This document shows, in pieces, positions 12,169 through 23,398 of a stretch of 64,000 nucleotides of DNA. The notes beneath the pieces were generated by a model. The model was not told the origin of the DNA and did no database searches. It worked only from the letters and a program-made list of their open reading frames with translations. Position numbers and translations under genes: made by a program. Origin of the DNA: Alloascoidea africana (lineage: Eukaryota; Ascomycota; Alloascoideomycetes; Alloascoideales; Alloascoideaceae); NCBI GenBank assembly GCA_030581615.1, contig JAKTTT010000044.1, positions 122,592 to 186,591 of the forward strand, given 5' to 3'. Every line of letters starts with the position of its first letter. The first letter of the stretch is position 1.

Positions 12169-13116
12169 GTCTGGCAGCTGTGTGAGAAATGGCCTGTCTT
12201 TATTGTAGGAATATGGGAGATTGAAGCTGGTCGTGGAGTTCTTTATAACCTTCAGGTCAAAATGTGGTTTCGGAGGGGGTGCGGTCAGTGATCTTAGATA
12301 CCCAGAGTGCTCAGAGGGACCAGCGATAGCGGGCTACGGACGACTGACAGCAGAAGAAAAGGCTGGCAATTGATCTGTTAGAGGCGACAAAGGACTTGTA
12401 CAAAGACCCCAGTAGCAAGATAAAGAAGAAAGGTCTTGAGAGATGGAGGACGAGGACGGAGGATACCAGGAGTCCAGCTGGGGGGTAGCTCACACCCCCT
12501 AGAGCTCAAGGGACTCAGTCTAGCTACACTTTAACCTAATCTAGGGGCTTAATTTAGTGGCCTTCTAGCACCAGATCGGCTTTTCTAATCTTCATTCAGA
12601 CACAGAGATGACTCTTTGAGATGGAGCCTTAAACCACAATTGCATAGACAGGCAAGACCCAGGAAGCTAACCAGATGCTCTGTTCATTCAACATATTTCC
12701 CTTCGGACTGAAACAAACAAGACACGTATAGGAGTAGAGCAACTAGTTTCAATGCACTTGTATGCCATAAAGGTCTGGCCAGGTAGAGATAAAGAGAGCA
12801 TCAGGGAGCGTTTTAGATGCCCGTGCCACAACAACGCCACGGAGTCCGCATAGATGCCATTAACAGACGAAGTACACATCCATAGCACATTACAAACACA
12901 CAAGAGCTATATCTAATAGCCGAGAGCCCTGGCTGAGCAGTAGCAGAAAGCTATTTTGGCTGGTGAAGGAGATGGCGATAGCTCGCCCGTGATGGAAAAT
13001 ACCGTGAGAAACGCAGTATCTGTCACGGCTGAGCTACATCTATCTCCTAAATCAGTCCGTCACGCTTTTACTACACTGACAAAAAGAACACCGCCGTCAA
13101 GACAATATAAAAGACC
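12169..13116. promoter_or_regulatory. Divergent upstream region of the membrane-protein gene and XRN1
   Basis: 948 bp between two divergent starts. Short ORFs at 12311-12493 and 12688-12903 (minus) have no coding character. A TATAAAAG at 13106-13113 ends only four bases before the XRN1 ATG, too close to act as its TATA box. Confidence 0.4.
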
Positions 13117-16100
13117 ATGGGTGTGTACTCTAATAGCCGTTTTCAGAGGCGTGCATGTTTGATTGGAATGAACTGCTGGATGGATCTCTGCCACTATCAA
13201 ATGTGGTGGTGGATTTTTCGTTTGCACAAGCAACCTCAACTAACACATCTTTCTTAGGCATTCCCAAATTTTTCAGGTTCATCTCCGAGAGATGGCCTCT
13301 TATTAATCAAGCTATTGATGGTAGCAATGAGATACCAATGTAAGCAGGACTTTTTATGCTCTCACCCATGGACGCGCTCTAACGCCATCTTTTAGTTTCG
13401 ACAATTTGTATCTCGATATGAATTCCATTTTACGTATGCTGCCATATTTTTAACTGCCTATAGTTTGTCAAAGCATGGCTTTGTTTCTAACTATATGATT
13501 GATAGATAACTGTACTCATGGGGATGGTCATGATGTATTAGAGCGGTTAAGCGAAGACCAAGTGTACTCCGCCATTTTTGGTTACATAGAACACCTGTTT
13601 ACAATGATTAGCCCAAAGAAAACCTTCTACATGGCTATTGACGGTAAGCGCGAGTCCTTTGGCGAAACAGCCTCCTTTGATTTCCAATAACTAATGACTT
13701 TGTCTCCGAAGGCGTTGCTCCACGAGCAAAAATGAACCAGCAGCGCGCTCGAAGATTTAGATCGGCTTTTGATGCTGAGAAAGCGCAGGCCGAGGCTATA
13801 GAAGAGGGGGTAGAACTACCAAAGGAAGAGGCATTTGACACGAATGCAATTACTCCAGGTACCGAGTTTATGGCGAAATTGACCGTCCATTTAAAGTACT
13901 TTATCAATAAAAAAGTAACAGAAGACTCAAAATGGCAAAATATTGAGGTCATATTGTCTGGACATGAAGTGCCTGGAGAGGGTGAGCATAAAATCATGGA
14001 GTATATTCATGCTCAAAAAGCACAGCCTGATTATGATCCGAACGTTAGGCATTGCATCTATGGATTGGATGCAGACTTGATCATGCTGGGCTTGGTCACC
14101 CATGAACCTCACTGTGCTCTACTGAGAGAAGAGGTTACTTTTGGTCCCAACTCCAAATCTAGATCGAAAGCTTTGGAAAGCCAGACATTCTACTTGTTGC
14201 ACATATCTCTTGTCAGAGAGTATCTGGAACTAGAGTTTCAGGACCTGGAAGCAGACATTTCATTTGATTATGATTTTGAAAGAATTCTTGATGACTTTAT
14301 TTTAATCGTTTATGTTATTGGTAATGATTTTTTGCCGAATTTACCAGACCTTCATATTAATAAGGGTGCATTTCCTGTGCTACTTGAAACATTTAAAAAT
14401 GCATTGCGACGCTCAGATGGATATTTGAATGACAGTGGGACAATTAATCTGAAAAGACTCGCAACATGGCTCGAGGAATTGGAGCATTTTGAAAGCCGTA
14501 CTTTTGAAGAAGGTGACGCACTTGACGTTGACTGGTTCAATAAAGAACTAAACACGATTAGCGTTACCGGCAAGGCAAAGATTAAGGCCCAGGGAAAATT
14601 GGTTCTCCAAAGTAAACAGAAAAAGCTAGTGCGAGCTTTGAAACCATTCATCTTGGAGGCTGCTTCTAAGAGGGATCTTTCTCGACTAACGGCGGACGAG
14701 GACATTCCAAGAATGACATTGGATGACGAAATGGTATCGCAGAATCTGGAGTTTCTCAAATCATTTGCTTTTGAATGTGGACTTATTCCTCCTTACAAAG
14801 AAGGCAACATGTATCATGTTGTAGTGGATGTGGATGGAATTAGTGAACATGAGACTGACGAAGAATACCATGCTCGAGTGTTGGATATCAAAAAGACAAT
14901 AAAACGTTATGAAAACTCTTTGTTGGCCGATAGTGAGGAAACTGAAACTTCAAAGAAATTGATCTACAATGAGAAGCTGGAAAAATGGAAAGATCAGTAC
15001 TACAAAGAAAAGCTTGGCTTTAGTATTCATGATGAAGATCAGATTACTAAGTTAACTGAAAATTATATCGAAGGTTTACAATGGGTCCTATTTTACTATT
15101 ACAAAGGTGTTCCTTCCTGGCCATGGTATTACAGATACCATTATGCGCCACGCATTTCCGATATTAAGAAGGGACTTGGGGTGAAGATTGATTTCAAGCT
15201 TGGTGATCCTTTCAGACCTTTTGAGCAGCTGATGGCTGTTCTGCCAGCGAGGTCAAAGAAATTGCTACCTGCAGCGTACCACGAGCTGATGACGGATCCG
15301 AATTCGCCTATCATTGATTTTTACCCGAGTGAGGTGGAGCTGGACAAGAATGGTAAGACTGCAGACTGGGAGGCTGTCGTGAAGATCAGTTTTGTTGATC
15401 AAGAAAGACTTCTGCAAGCAATGGCACTCGTCGAGAGACATTTGACGCCTGCTGAGAAAGCCAGAAATCAATTTGGGAGGACTTTGAAGTTTGTGTTCAA
15501 CCCGCAGATTAGCAAGCTTTATTCATCGTCACTTCCCAACTTTTTTAAAGATATCGAGGATTGTCATTGCGGCGAAGAGGAGTACCAGCTACCATCCCTT
15601 GAAGGATTAGAATTGGTAAAAGGTTTATGTTCTGGTGCCCAGCTTGGCGTTAATGCTTTAGGTGGATATCCATCTTTGAAGCATATACCGTTCACTTCTG
15701 ATCTCAGAATTGAAGGTGTTGTTGTTTTCCAACAACCATCGCGCTCCGAAACGAGAATCCTAATGGTTGAGAACAATTTTGAAAGCATGTATGCTGAACA
15801 GTTGGCCAGAAATCTCATTGATAAAAGCGTCTATATCAATTGGCCCTTTGTGCATGAAGCAAAAGTTGTTGCGGTATCAGATGAAATGATGAGATTCGAG
15901 CGTGCTCCAAACAGAAGAGTAGTGGGAGAACCCCATAACAATGAAGAATATTTTTTTAAAACATCTTCCGGTATTCAAAGAACATACGAAAAGAATAAAG
16001 GAGTTCACTTGGGTGAAGTATCAATTCTGGTCCATGTTAAGCCCCTGAAAGGTTTAATGAGAAAGGCTAAAGGAGCCTACCTTAAAAACTTTGGAGATTC

Positions 16101-18129
16101 GAATGACCCTGAGATATCAGTTCCGGTACAACTAATCGTTAAAAGCGTGATTAACGAGGATGAACGATTCATAGAAAGCGCACCTATTTCTGTGAATGAA
16201 GAGTTTCCAAAGGGTCAAACAGTCGTCTTTCTGGGTGAATTTGCATACGGCTCTCCGGCTAAGATAGTTGATCACGCTCCACCTAACAATCTTTCCATTT
16301 CTATTTCGAAACATGTGAAACATGAGGCTGAGTTTGGGACCGCCATCGCAGCCATAGAGAAGCGTGAGGCCAGGTATTATCCAGCCTTTGTTATCGCAGA
16401 AAAGGCTAGCTTAGGAACATATCAATTGAGCCGGATAATGTCTTCCTTTTTCATTATGCATGGATCAAAGCGAGTCAACATAGGATTGGAGTTGAAGTTT
16501 GAAGGAAAAAAGCAAAAGGTTCTTGGTTATACCAAACGAGGCGACCGTGGCTGGCTGTACAGTGATAAAGCACTGCAACTTATTCTGGATTACAAGAAAA
16601 CGTTTCCGGTAATGTTTGCAAACATTGCAAGGACTAAATCAAACATACCTACTTCTTCGGAAATTTTACAAGGATTAGGGCCTGAAGAGGCTGGAGATCA
16701 GATTAAGGAAGTCAAAAAATGGCGAAAAGCTTTCAAGGAAACAGACTACCGTCTTGTTTCTCTAGAATCGGACGCTCTATCCACCGATGGTATTCAAAAA
16801 CTGGAAGCAGCAGCTATTAAATATATCACAAAGGAGAAGCCAGATGATTGGACACTATTGAACAAAGTTCCCCGGCAAGCTGTAATCAATCCAGCAAAGT
16901 CTTTTAACTTGTTGGGAACGCAATTCTTCAAACTCGGCGACAGAGTTTCCTACGTGCAGGATTCTGGAAAAGTTGCATTGTTTAGCCAAGGCACAGTTGT
17001 CGCCGTAAACAGCTTGGGTGCGAGAGTTACGGTCGATGTTGTATTTGACGCTCCTCTCTTGGGCAGTAGCACTCTGGGAGGGATTTTGAAAACCAACCGA
17101 GGGTTAACTGTTGAGACCTCTTTGTTGTTGAATCTCACGCACCGTCAGTTGGTTCATCACTCAAGAGCCTCGAGGAGTAGAACAAATGAGGCGTATCCGA
17201 GCAGTGTCCCATCGCACAGCACGTCTGTGCCCGAGACAAATGCTTGGGGTGTCAAGAAATCGTTTAAGAATGCGGCCACTCCTCCAGTAAGACCGTTGCG
17301 CCATTCTGCCGTGGAAACGCCGAATTACCGGGGACGCACTAAAAAGACTCCTGATGTTAAAGATAAAGCGCAAGCTGGAGAACCGCGAGTTGAGACTAAG
17401 GAGGTCAGAAGTGATAACTTGATAACTTCTGTGGAAAAGAGCCCACAAAAATTGGAGGAGGAGCAGCGAGAGCAGGGGAAGAGAGAGCTCTTGGCGCTAC
17501 TTAAGGGGAATCAATCTCAAACGACTACGGAAGCGACAAATAATATAGAAGCTGTGAAAGGTGGGCTTGAGAACCTCCAGTTTACAGAGCCCCCTGCTGC
17601 CAATTTCTACAATAACATTTATGGGCAGGTAGTTCCACCGCCAGTCCAACCAGCACCAATGGGGGCATTTCAGCATCAGCAGCAAATTCCTGGGTTTATT
17701 CCTGGGACTTTCCAAAATGCAGATGGCTTCCCATTCCCACCACCGCCACCTCCTTTTGGGATGCCATATCCCTCCATGCCTATCAAGCTGAATTTTCCAG
17801 TAATGAATCAAGTGGAATATCCATCCACTCAACAAAGAAACGCATCCAATGAGAAGGCATCGGCAGAGCTGAAAGCTCTTTTGCATTCCAATGAAGGCAA
17901 GAGTGTGCCGTTCCAAGAACCAGCAGCACCAGGGCCAGCGAATGGAAAGCCTGAAGAGAATGCTCATCCGCCCACACATCCTCGAGATTTCACCAACCAC
18001 CATGGGCCGGAGTCTGTGCACAACGGCGGCAGCTGGAGAGGACGAGGAAGAGGAAGGGGCAGAGCATGGGGCAGAGGCAGAGGACGGGGTGGAGTCGCTG
18101 GCTTTAGAGGCCGAGGAGGACGGGACTAG
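13117..18129 (+). CDS. XRN1: 5'-3' exoribonuclease 1
   Basis: Five exons (13117-13120, 13258-13339, 13396-13433, 13506-13643, 13712-18129) encode 1559 residues; the yeast protein has 1528. It degrades decapped 5'-monophosphate mRNA in the cytoplasm and P bodies. The first coding exon is only ATGG, completed by the next exon to the conserved MGIPKFFR N-terminus. Magnesium-site and family motifs are seen in order: LYLDMNSILHNCTHG, MAIDGVAPRAKMNQQR, GEGEHKIMEYI, YGLDADLIMLGL and IGNDFLPNLPDLHI. The later domains (D1-D4/SH3-like) follow, then a disordered tail with a proline run (PFPPPPPPFGMPYP) and a C-terminal Arg/Gly-rich RGRGRGR segment likely to bind RNA or partners. All four introns have GT...AG ends with CTAAC or CTAAT sites. 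MSS4 follows on the same strand after 290 bp. Confidence 0.95.
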
Positions 18130-18419
18130 AGTATCGCTGTATATTGTGTGTATTGTACCAGGAAGCTTTGCAATTTTCATAGTTCCATAAAATCCAGAGA
18201 GCGCGCACGTGATGGGCATCTAAAGGTTGATTGTGTTCCCTGTGCGCAGTCTTCTTTCTCCATCTCACACGATCACCGGCCGATACACTCCCTGCTATTC
18301 ACCTGAGAAATTAGAGGCCGTGGTATTGTCTCTTGTGATAACTGGTGCGAGAGTTCTGCTTATTAGCGTGCTGTTCGCTGCTGTGGCGTATTTTCCCTAC
18401 AATATTCGTACCCAAGGAT

Positions 18420-20876
18420 ATGACTTCGACATTGATGGTCGTTTCAAAGGGGAACACTGTTGTGGATTTTCAGACCTCTGTGATTCGCAAGTCTGGCGAA
18501 TCTGTTCCTCACAATGAGGATCTTGAATGGCACCAGAAAGAACGCTTATCTTCACCGTCCTGCTCGGGGCAGATTGGCTCAGTAAGGAATGTGCCTGTGC
18601 CAGATACGATAAAGGGCACCATACATGCATCGCAGAAGGACTACTCAAAGGAAGCTTCTCTTCAGCCAGAGGGCGAAGACCAAGACGAGAGAGAGCCTGG
18701 CCAGTCAAATGGGATATATGGGGGAGATCAGTGGGCCCGGCTGGCTACGCCAAAGTCGGACAATAGCTCCGTTCCTTCATCCAGCCCCGTAACGCCAGAC
18801 TCTTCTCCTGGTACAGCCAATTGCTCGTCTTCCAAGCCCGTGCTAGTTGGCTCAAACGGATGTAATAATACGAATGAGGATGTACTCGGATTGATACCGG
18901 GCAATGCTAATGGCAGTGCTTCACGATCGTCTCCATTCACACGTGGATCTCATGATGGCCCCAGTCCAAACTCCCTCATGGATGGCACTCCTGTAGACAG
19001 TCCAAGTCGCAGGACTACAGTCAACTGTGATGTCCCAAAATCCATGGAGACAATGAAACTAGGGGGGAGCAGTTTTAGAAAGGAAGCGGACTTTCAAACG
19101 AATGGGGATGTGCCAAGATTTGGTCCTGTTCGACGGCACACCTCCCCTATTTCGAACGATACTATGAGCAAAGCAGCGATTTCGACAATCCGCGATACCA
19201 AAGCTACTACCATTTCTAACGGTTCTGTACAAGGTCGTTCTCAAGCTTTGCCTGAATCCTCGCTCAGAAGAGCCTCGCTTCCAAGAAGCCAGACCTTTAC
19301 TGGTGGTGGTCCATCCGATACTTCAACCGCTAAAATAACGTCCAGTGAATTTGCAAAGATGCGAGATTCGATAATTGCAAAACGTGAAAGTAAAAGGCGA
19401 AGACGGGAAAAAGAGGCTCTTCTAGAGGATGAGAAAGTCCTCGTCGGTAACAAAGTCACCGAGGGACATGCAAACTTTGTGACTGCCTACAACATGTTGA
19501 CTGGCATTCGAGTATCCGTTTCCCGCTGTAATGCTAAAATCGACAGGCCTCTGACAGATGAGGACTTTACTGAAAAACATAAGCTAGCGTTTGATATCTC
19601 AGGGAATGAACTTTTACCCTCTGCGAAATACGATTTCAAATTTAAGGACTATGCGCCATGGGTCTTTAAGCAGCTCCGTGCCCTTTTCAACTTGGACCCT
19701 GCTGATTATCTCATGTCGTTAACTGCAAAGTACATCGTTTCTGAATTGGGGTCTCCGGGGAAAAGTGGGAGTTTCTTTTATTACTCGCGCGACTACCATT
19801 TTATAATCAAGACAATACATCACTCAGAGCACAAGTTTTTGCGGAAGATACTCAAGGACTATTACAATCATGTCAAGGAAAATCCAAACACTCTTGTATC
19901 TCAATTCTATGGCTTGCACAGAGTAAAGCTTCCCTTTGGGAGGAAGCTCCATTTTATCGTCATGAACAATCTGTTCCCACCACATAGGGATATTCACGTA
20001 ACCTATGACCTTAAGGGTTCTACTTTTGGTCGAGAGACCGATGAAGCGAAAGCAAAAGCAGCGGGAAAAAAGACCATTGTACTGAAGGATAACAATTGGC
20101 TCAAGAAGCACGAGCTTGTACAGCTTGGAGACGTAAAAGCGGGTGTTTTCCTACAACAGTTGGAACGGGATGTGAGCCTTTTGAAAAAGCTCAATATCAT
20201 GGACTACTCTCTTCTGTTGGGAGTTCATTTTCTGGAGCGTGGCAACACTGAAAACATTCGGAAGCGAACCCTCAGCTTCGTTGCCGCTGGGCCCGCACAG
20301 GACTTGGGCTCCAAACCCAGACATAGACCCGGGAAACGAGCTCAAGCCACACAAAAATTTCAAATTCATAAAGCAGAGTTGAGTAACGATAAAGCAATGC
20401 ACAATTCAGAATTGCTTGATAGCAGCTCTAATACACTAGGGGAGCAAGGCAAAGCTGAGGTTTTGCTTGATTCCCAGTCTGGCGGTGTCTCCCGTTTAAG
20501 CCCTAGCTCAGCCTCAGGTTTAACTTCCGGTCCAGGGACAAAAGCAGCCGGTAGGAGAAACCCAAGCCGAGACACGATAAACGAACTTCCCGAGGAGGAT
20601 TTTCCTGCCAAATCAATGCTTTATTTCTATAGTGATGATGGCGGGTTTCAGGCGACGGACTCGAGCAACGATGCTCTTCCCTATGTTTATTATCTCGGCA
20701 TTATCGATTGTTTAACATGCTACTCAACTATCAAAAAGTTGGAAACCATATGGCGCTCTCTGAACCATAAGCGAGAAACCATATCCGCAATTCCTGCTGC
20801 AGAGTACGGAGATCGGTTTTTGGCCTTTATGCGCAAAAGTGTAGGAGTTAAAAGGATAACAAGAAGAGATGAATGA
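18420..20876 (+). CDS. MSS4: Phosphatidylinositol-4-phosphate 5-kinase
   Basis: A single exon; from the ATG at 18420 it encodes 818 residues. An in-frame ATG at 18345 would add 25 hydrophobic residues not expected in this family, so I prefer the later start. The enzyme makes PI(4,5)P2 at the plasma membrane and so supports actin organisation and endocytosis. The N-terminal 320 residues are Ser/Pro-rich and disordered. The kinase domain starts near residue 350 and contains FKDYAPWVFKQLR, the glycine-rich GSPGKSGSFFYYS, FIIKTI (ATP-binding Lys), DLKGSTFGRE, IMDYSLLLGVH (catalytic Asp) and, after an insert of about 140 low-complexity residues, YYLGIIDCLTCYS and KKLETIWRSL. It converges on RAD23. 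Confidence 0.93.
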   Translation: MTSTLMVVSKGNTVVDFQTSVIRKSGESVPHNEDLEWHQKERLSSPSCSGQIGSVRNVPVPDTIKGTIHASQKDYSKEASLQPEGEDQDEREPGQSNGIYGGDQWARLATPKSDNSSVPSSSPVTPDSSPGTANCSSSKPVLVGSNGCNNTNEDVLGLIPGNANGSASRSSPFTRGSHDGPSPNSLMDGTPVDSPSRRTTVNCDVPKSMETMKLGGSSFRKEADFQTNGDVPRFGPVRRHTSPISNDTMSKAAISTIRDTKATTISNGSVQGRSQALPESSLRRASLPRSQTFTGGGPSDTSTAKITSSEFAKMRDSIIAKRESKRRRREKEALLEDEKVLVGNKVTEGHANFVTAYNMLTGIRVSVSRCNAKIDRPLTDEDFTEKHKLAFDISGNELLPSAKYDFKFKDYAPWVFKQLRALFNLDPADYLMSLTAKYIVSELGSPGKSGSFFYYSRDYHFIIKTIHHSEHKFLRKILKDYYNHVKENPNTLVSQFYGLHRVKLPFGRKLHFIVMNNLFPPHRDIHVTYDLKGSTFGRETDEAKAKAAGKKTIVLKDNNWLKKHELVQLGDVKAGVFLQQLERDVSLLKKLNIMDYSLLLGVHFLERGNTENIRKRTLSFVAAGPAQDLGSKPRHRPGKRAQATQKFQIHKAELSNDKAMHNSELLDSSSNTLGEQGKAEVLLDSQSGGVSRLSPSSASGLTSGPGTKAAGRRNPSRDTINELPEEDFPAKSMLYFYSDDGGFQATDSSNDALPYVYYLGIIDCLTCYSTIKKLETIWRSLNHKRETISAIPAAEYGDRFLAFMRKSVGVKRITRRDE

Positions 20877-21198
20877 GGAAGAAAAAATGACAGAACAAAA
20901 AGTCAATATAGTTGAAGATTATTAGAAAAACTTATGTATCATAGTTATGCTTGTGCTTTCTGATAAGTAGCCCGCTTGGTTTGTTTTTGGAGGAGAACAA
21001 AGGTAGAGAAATAATCATGAATGGTATTGTTAAGTCTTATTCGAGTTTCTAAACTTCTCGTTGAATGCCCGCAAACATCATAGCAGATTATTGCAATTGA
21101 AAGGTGCTAATACGCTACAGATACAAACAAAATCAGGAACAAAAATTATTCAATATTGCGGAGTGATGGCATTACGTGCTTATTCCAAAAATCTGAAA
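20877..21198. other. Intergenic region between convergent MSS4 and RAD23
   Basis: 322 bp, A/T-rich, with no coding potential; it should contain the polyadenylation signals of both genes. Confidence 0.4.
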
Positions 21199-22800
21199 TT
21201 AGTTGTAATCGTCATCATCATGTCCATGCTCGAAAAGATAATTTGCAGTTATTTCTTCATTCTTATCGCAAGCAATGTATGCCTGGATAACAACATTTCT
21301 ATTGAAGCCAAGGGCACAAAGACGGTCAATCGCTTCACTCTCTTCCTGTGTAATTCTTATTTCGAATTCGCCATTTCCTCCGCCGCCTTCTCCACCTTGT
21401 CCTTCACCAAATGAGCCTTCAAGAAGCATCTGGATAAATGCTTCTGGATTCGCTTCAAAAGCGGCAGCCAAATGTGGGTTTGATTGTATTATTGGTTGCA
21501 ATACAGACTCGAGTAACTCAGGTTGCTCTTGAATTGCTTGCCGAAGTCGGTCAATATCGCCAAGGTTTTCTCCTAGCCCTCTTCCAGCACCAGCACCACC
21601 TCGGCCAGAGGCTGCGGCAGCTGCCGCCGCCGCTTGGAACAAGTTCTCTCTGGTGTTGGATTCTCTGCCCTCAGTACTATCAATGTTAGCACGTGGTGGA
21701 GCAGGAGCGCTCGTAGTTCCGGCAGTAGTAGCCGCAGGAGCTGGAGCAGAAGGTGTTTGGGTAGGCCCAGGAGCTGGAGCAGCGGGAGCTTGTAGGTGAG
21801 CAGGAATGCCTGTGAGTAAGTATTCCACGGCCCTATCAGGATTGTTGAAAGCAGCCCGCATCGCCTCTTCAACCTTGTCTCTTGGATAACCCATCTCCAT
21901 AATATTTTCGATTATGGAATTTCGCTGATCTCCAACAACTGGTGTGTTCAACTTGGAATTAGTTTGCACTGTTTTGCAACCAAAGGTCAAACACTATCAC
22001 AAAAAAAGGGAAACGTACCAAGAGTAGAATTGGGATCTGGTGTAGACTGAGAGCTGGCTGCAGGAGCAGTCGTGGTGGTGCTGGCGGTTGTAGGCCCTGA
22101 CTGGGTTGGAGTCTCAGTCACAGTAACTGCTGAAGCTGTTCCAGGTGCTGAAGAAACAGGCGCAGCTGGAACAGAGGCAGTGCTAGTGACTTTTGAAGCT
22201 GGTGTGCTGGGAGCTTCTGCAATAACTTTTGGTTTCGGTCTTGCTTTCTGTGGAAGAGGTTAGTGGGCTAATGGCAACTTTTGGATGGTAGATTCTCGAA
22301 CAAGTAGAGTTGAAAGGAATTGTGACGGTGGAATGAAAACAAAAAATGAAAGCATTTCATACAGATATCATGTAGATAATTTTATCATCCTCTTTGATCT
22401 TGTAAAAGCTGACTAGTTTCTCATTTATCAGGTTTTTGCCTTCAGAGAAAGAGCAGTTAGAACATGCATCTTGTTCGCAATCCGGTTTTCCCAAACATGT
22501 AAAAATACTCACCAGAATAGACGAGTTTTAGTAGGACGGCTTCGGTCTTTTTCTCCGCTGCTAACTTTTCTTTAACAGAGAGTATCTGTGATATTAGGGA
22601 GTTGTTAGATTCCTTGCCACCCAAACAAAACTTGTTGAAAACTGCCACCGCTCCTCGCTACAAGAGCAACAAACATAGACAAAAGATTCCTGAAATGACC
22701 AGTTTGTCTATTTCCAAGCATTGGCCAGACTTACAGTTTCCTCTGGATCAATGTCAATGGACACGCTTTCCTTTTTAAAGTCCTTAAAAGTAACCTTCAT
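21199..22800 (-). CDS. RAD23: UV excision repair / proteasome shuttle protein Rad23
   Basis: Five exons on the minus strand, 22800-22735, 22585-22513, 22439-22363, 22247-22019 and 21968-21199, give 404 residues (yeast: 398). The protein carries ubiquitinated substrates to the proteasome and stabilises Rad4 in nucleotide-excision repair. The N-terminal ubiquitin-like domain (about 1-75) starts [13 protein letters not shown] and includes VKEKLAAEK and LVYSGKNL, read across two introns. A Thr/Ser/Ala/Pro linker leads to UBA1 ([19 protein letters not shown]). A second low-complexity linker is followed by the Rad4-binding segment ([19 protein letters not shown]) and UBA2 ([18 protein letters not shown]), ending in an acidic HGHDDDDYN. 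All introns have GT...AG ends; the fourth (50 nt) has the weakest branch site. Confidence 0.92.
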
Positions 22801-23398
22801 TGAGCCGATTTCAATCAATTATAGTCAAAGCGTGTTTTTCGGGGGCAAAACAAAAAATTACAACAAAACTCGGACCCTGACACTTTTGCAAGTCTTCTAT
22901 TAATCAGGCGAAGGGGTGGATCTCTGGTTCTGTTAAAAGAGAAGAAGCAAAGTTGGGCGAAAAAAGGAAGTTGGTGGAAGGCAAGGGCGAAACACCCATA
23001 CACCTAAAGTGGTTGGAAAGTGGCAGTGGGCTGACCCGAACAGTAGAATTCTTCGATTCTCTGCTCTCGGAGAGACTGTTCGGATTCACTGGACCCTGTG
23101 ACGTCTGCTGTCGGGAAAGACTTGAAGCATTGTTTATGTTTTTGTTCTTCAGTCTCTGTTCTTATTCGTTCTTCGATCCTCGAAGAGCTGATCCAGTCTG
23201 TGTAGCGGCTCAAATGTACGCTGGAGCGCGTATATCTTGTCACGATTAGCCTCTTTAGGTAAATTGATAACAAAGCTCTTCTCCATGTCGCGAAACATAG
23301 TTGGCAAGTGGAAATGCGCTTGGCACGAGCAGTTCGTTTCCGCCAGTACGCCCTGTTCAGATAAAGATTTTTGCGATAAGGAGCGTTAGCATGCAGTG
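22801..23398. promoter_or_regulatory. Divergent upstream region with a two-codon uORF
   Basis: 598 bp between the RAD23 start and the orphan gene at 23399. Overlapping ORFs on both strands have no coding character. At 23391-23399 the sequence ATGCAGTGATG holds a two-codon upstream ORF whose TGA stop overlaps the ATG of the next gene by two bases, an arrangement that could allow reinitiation. Confidence 0.45.
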
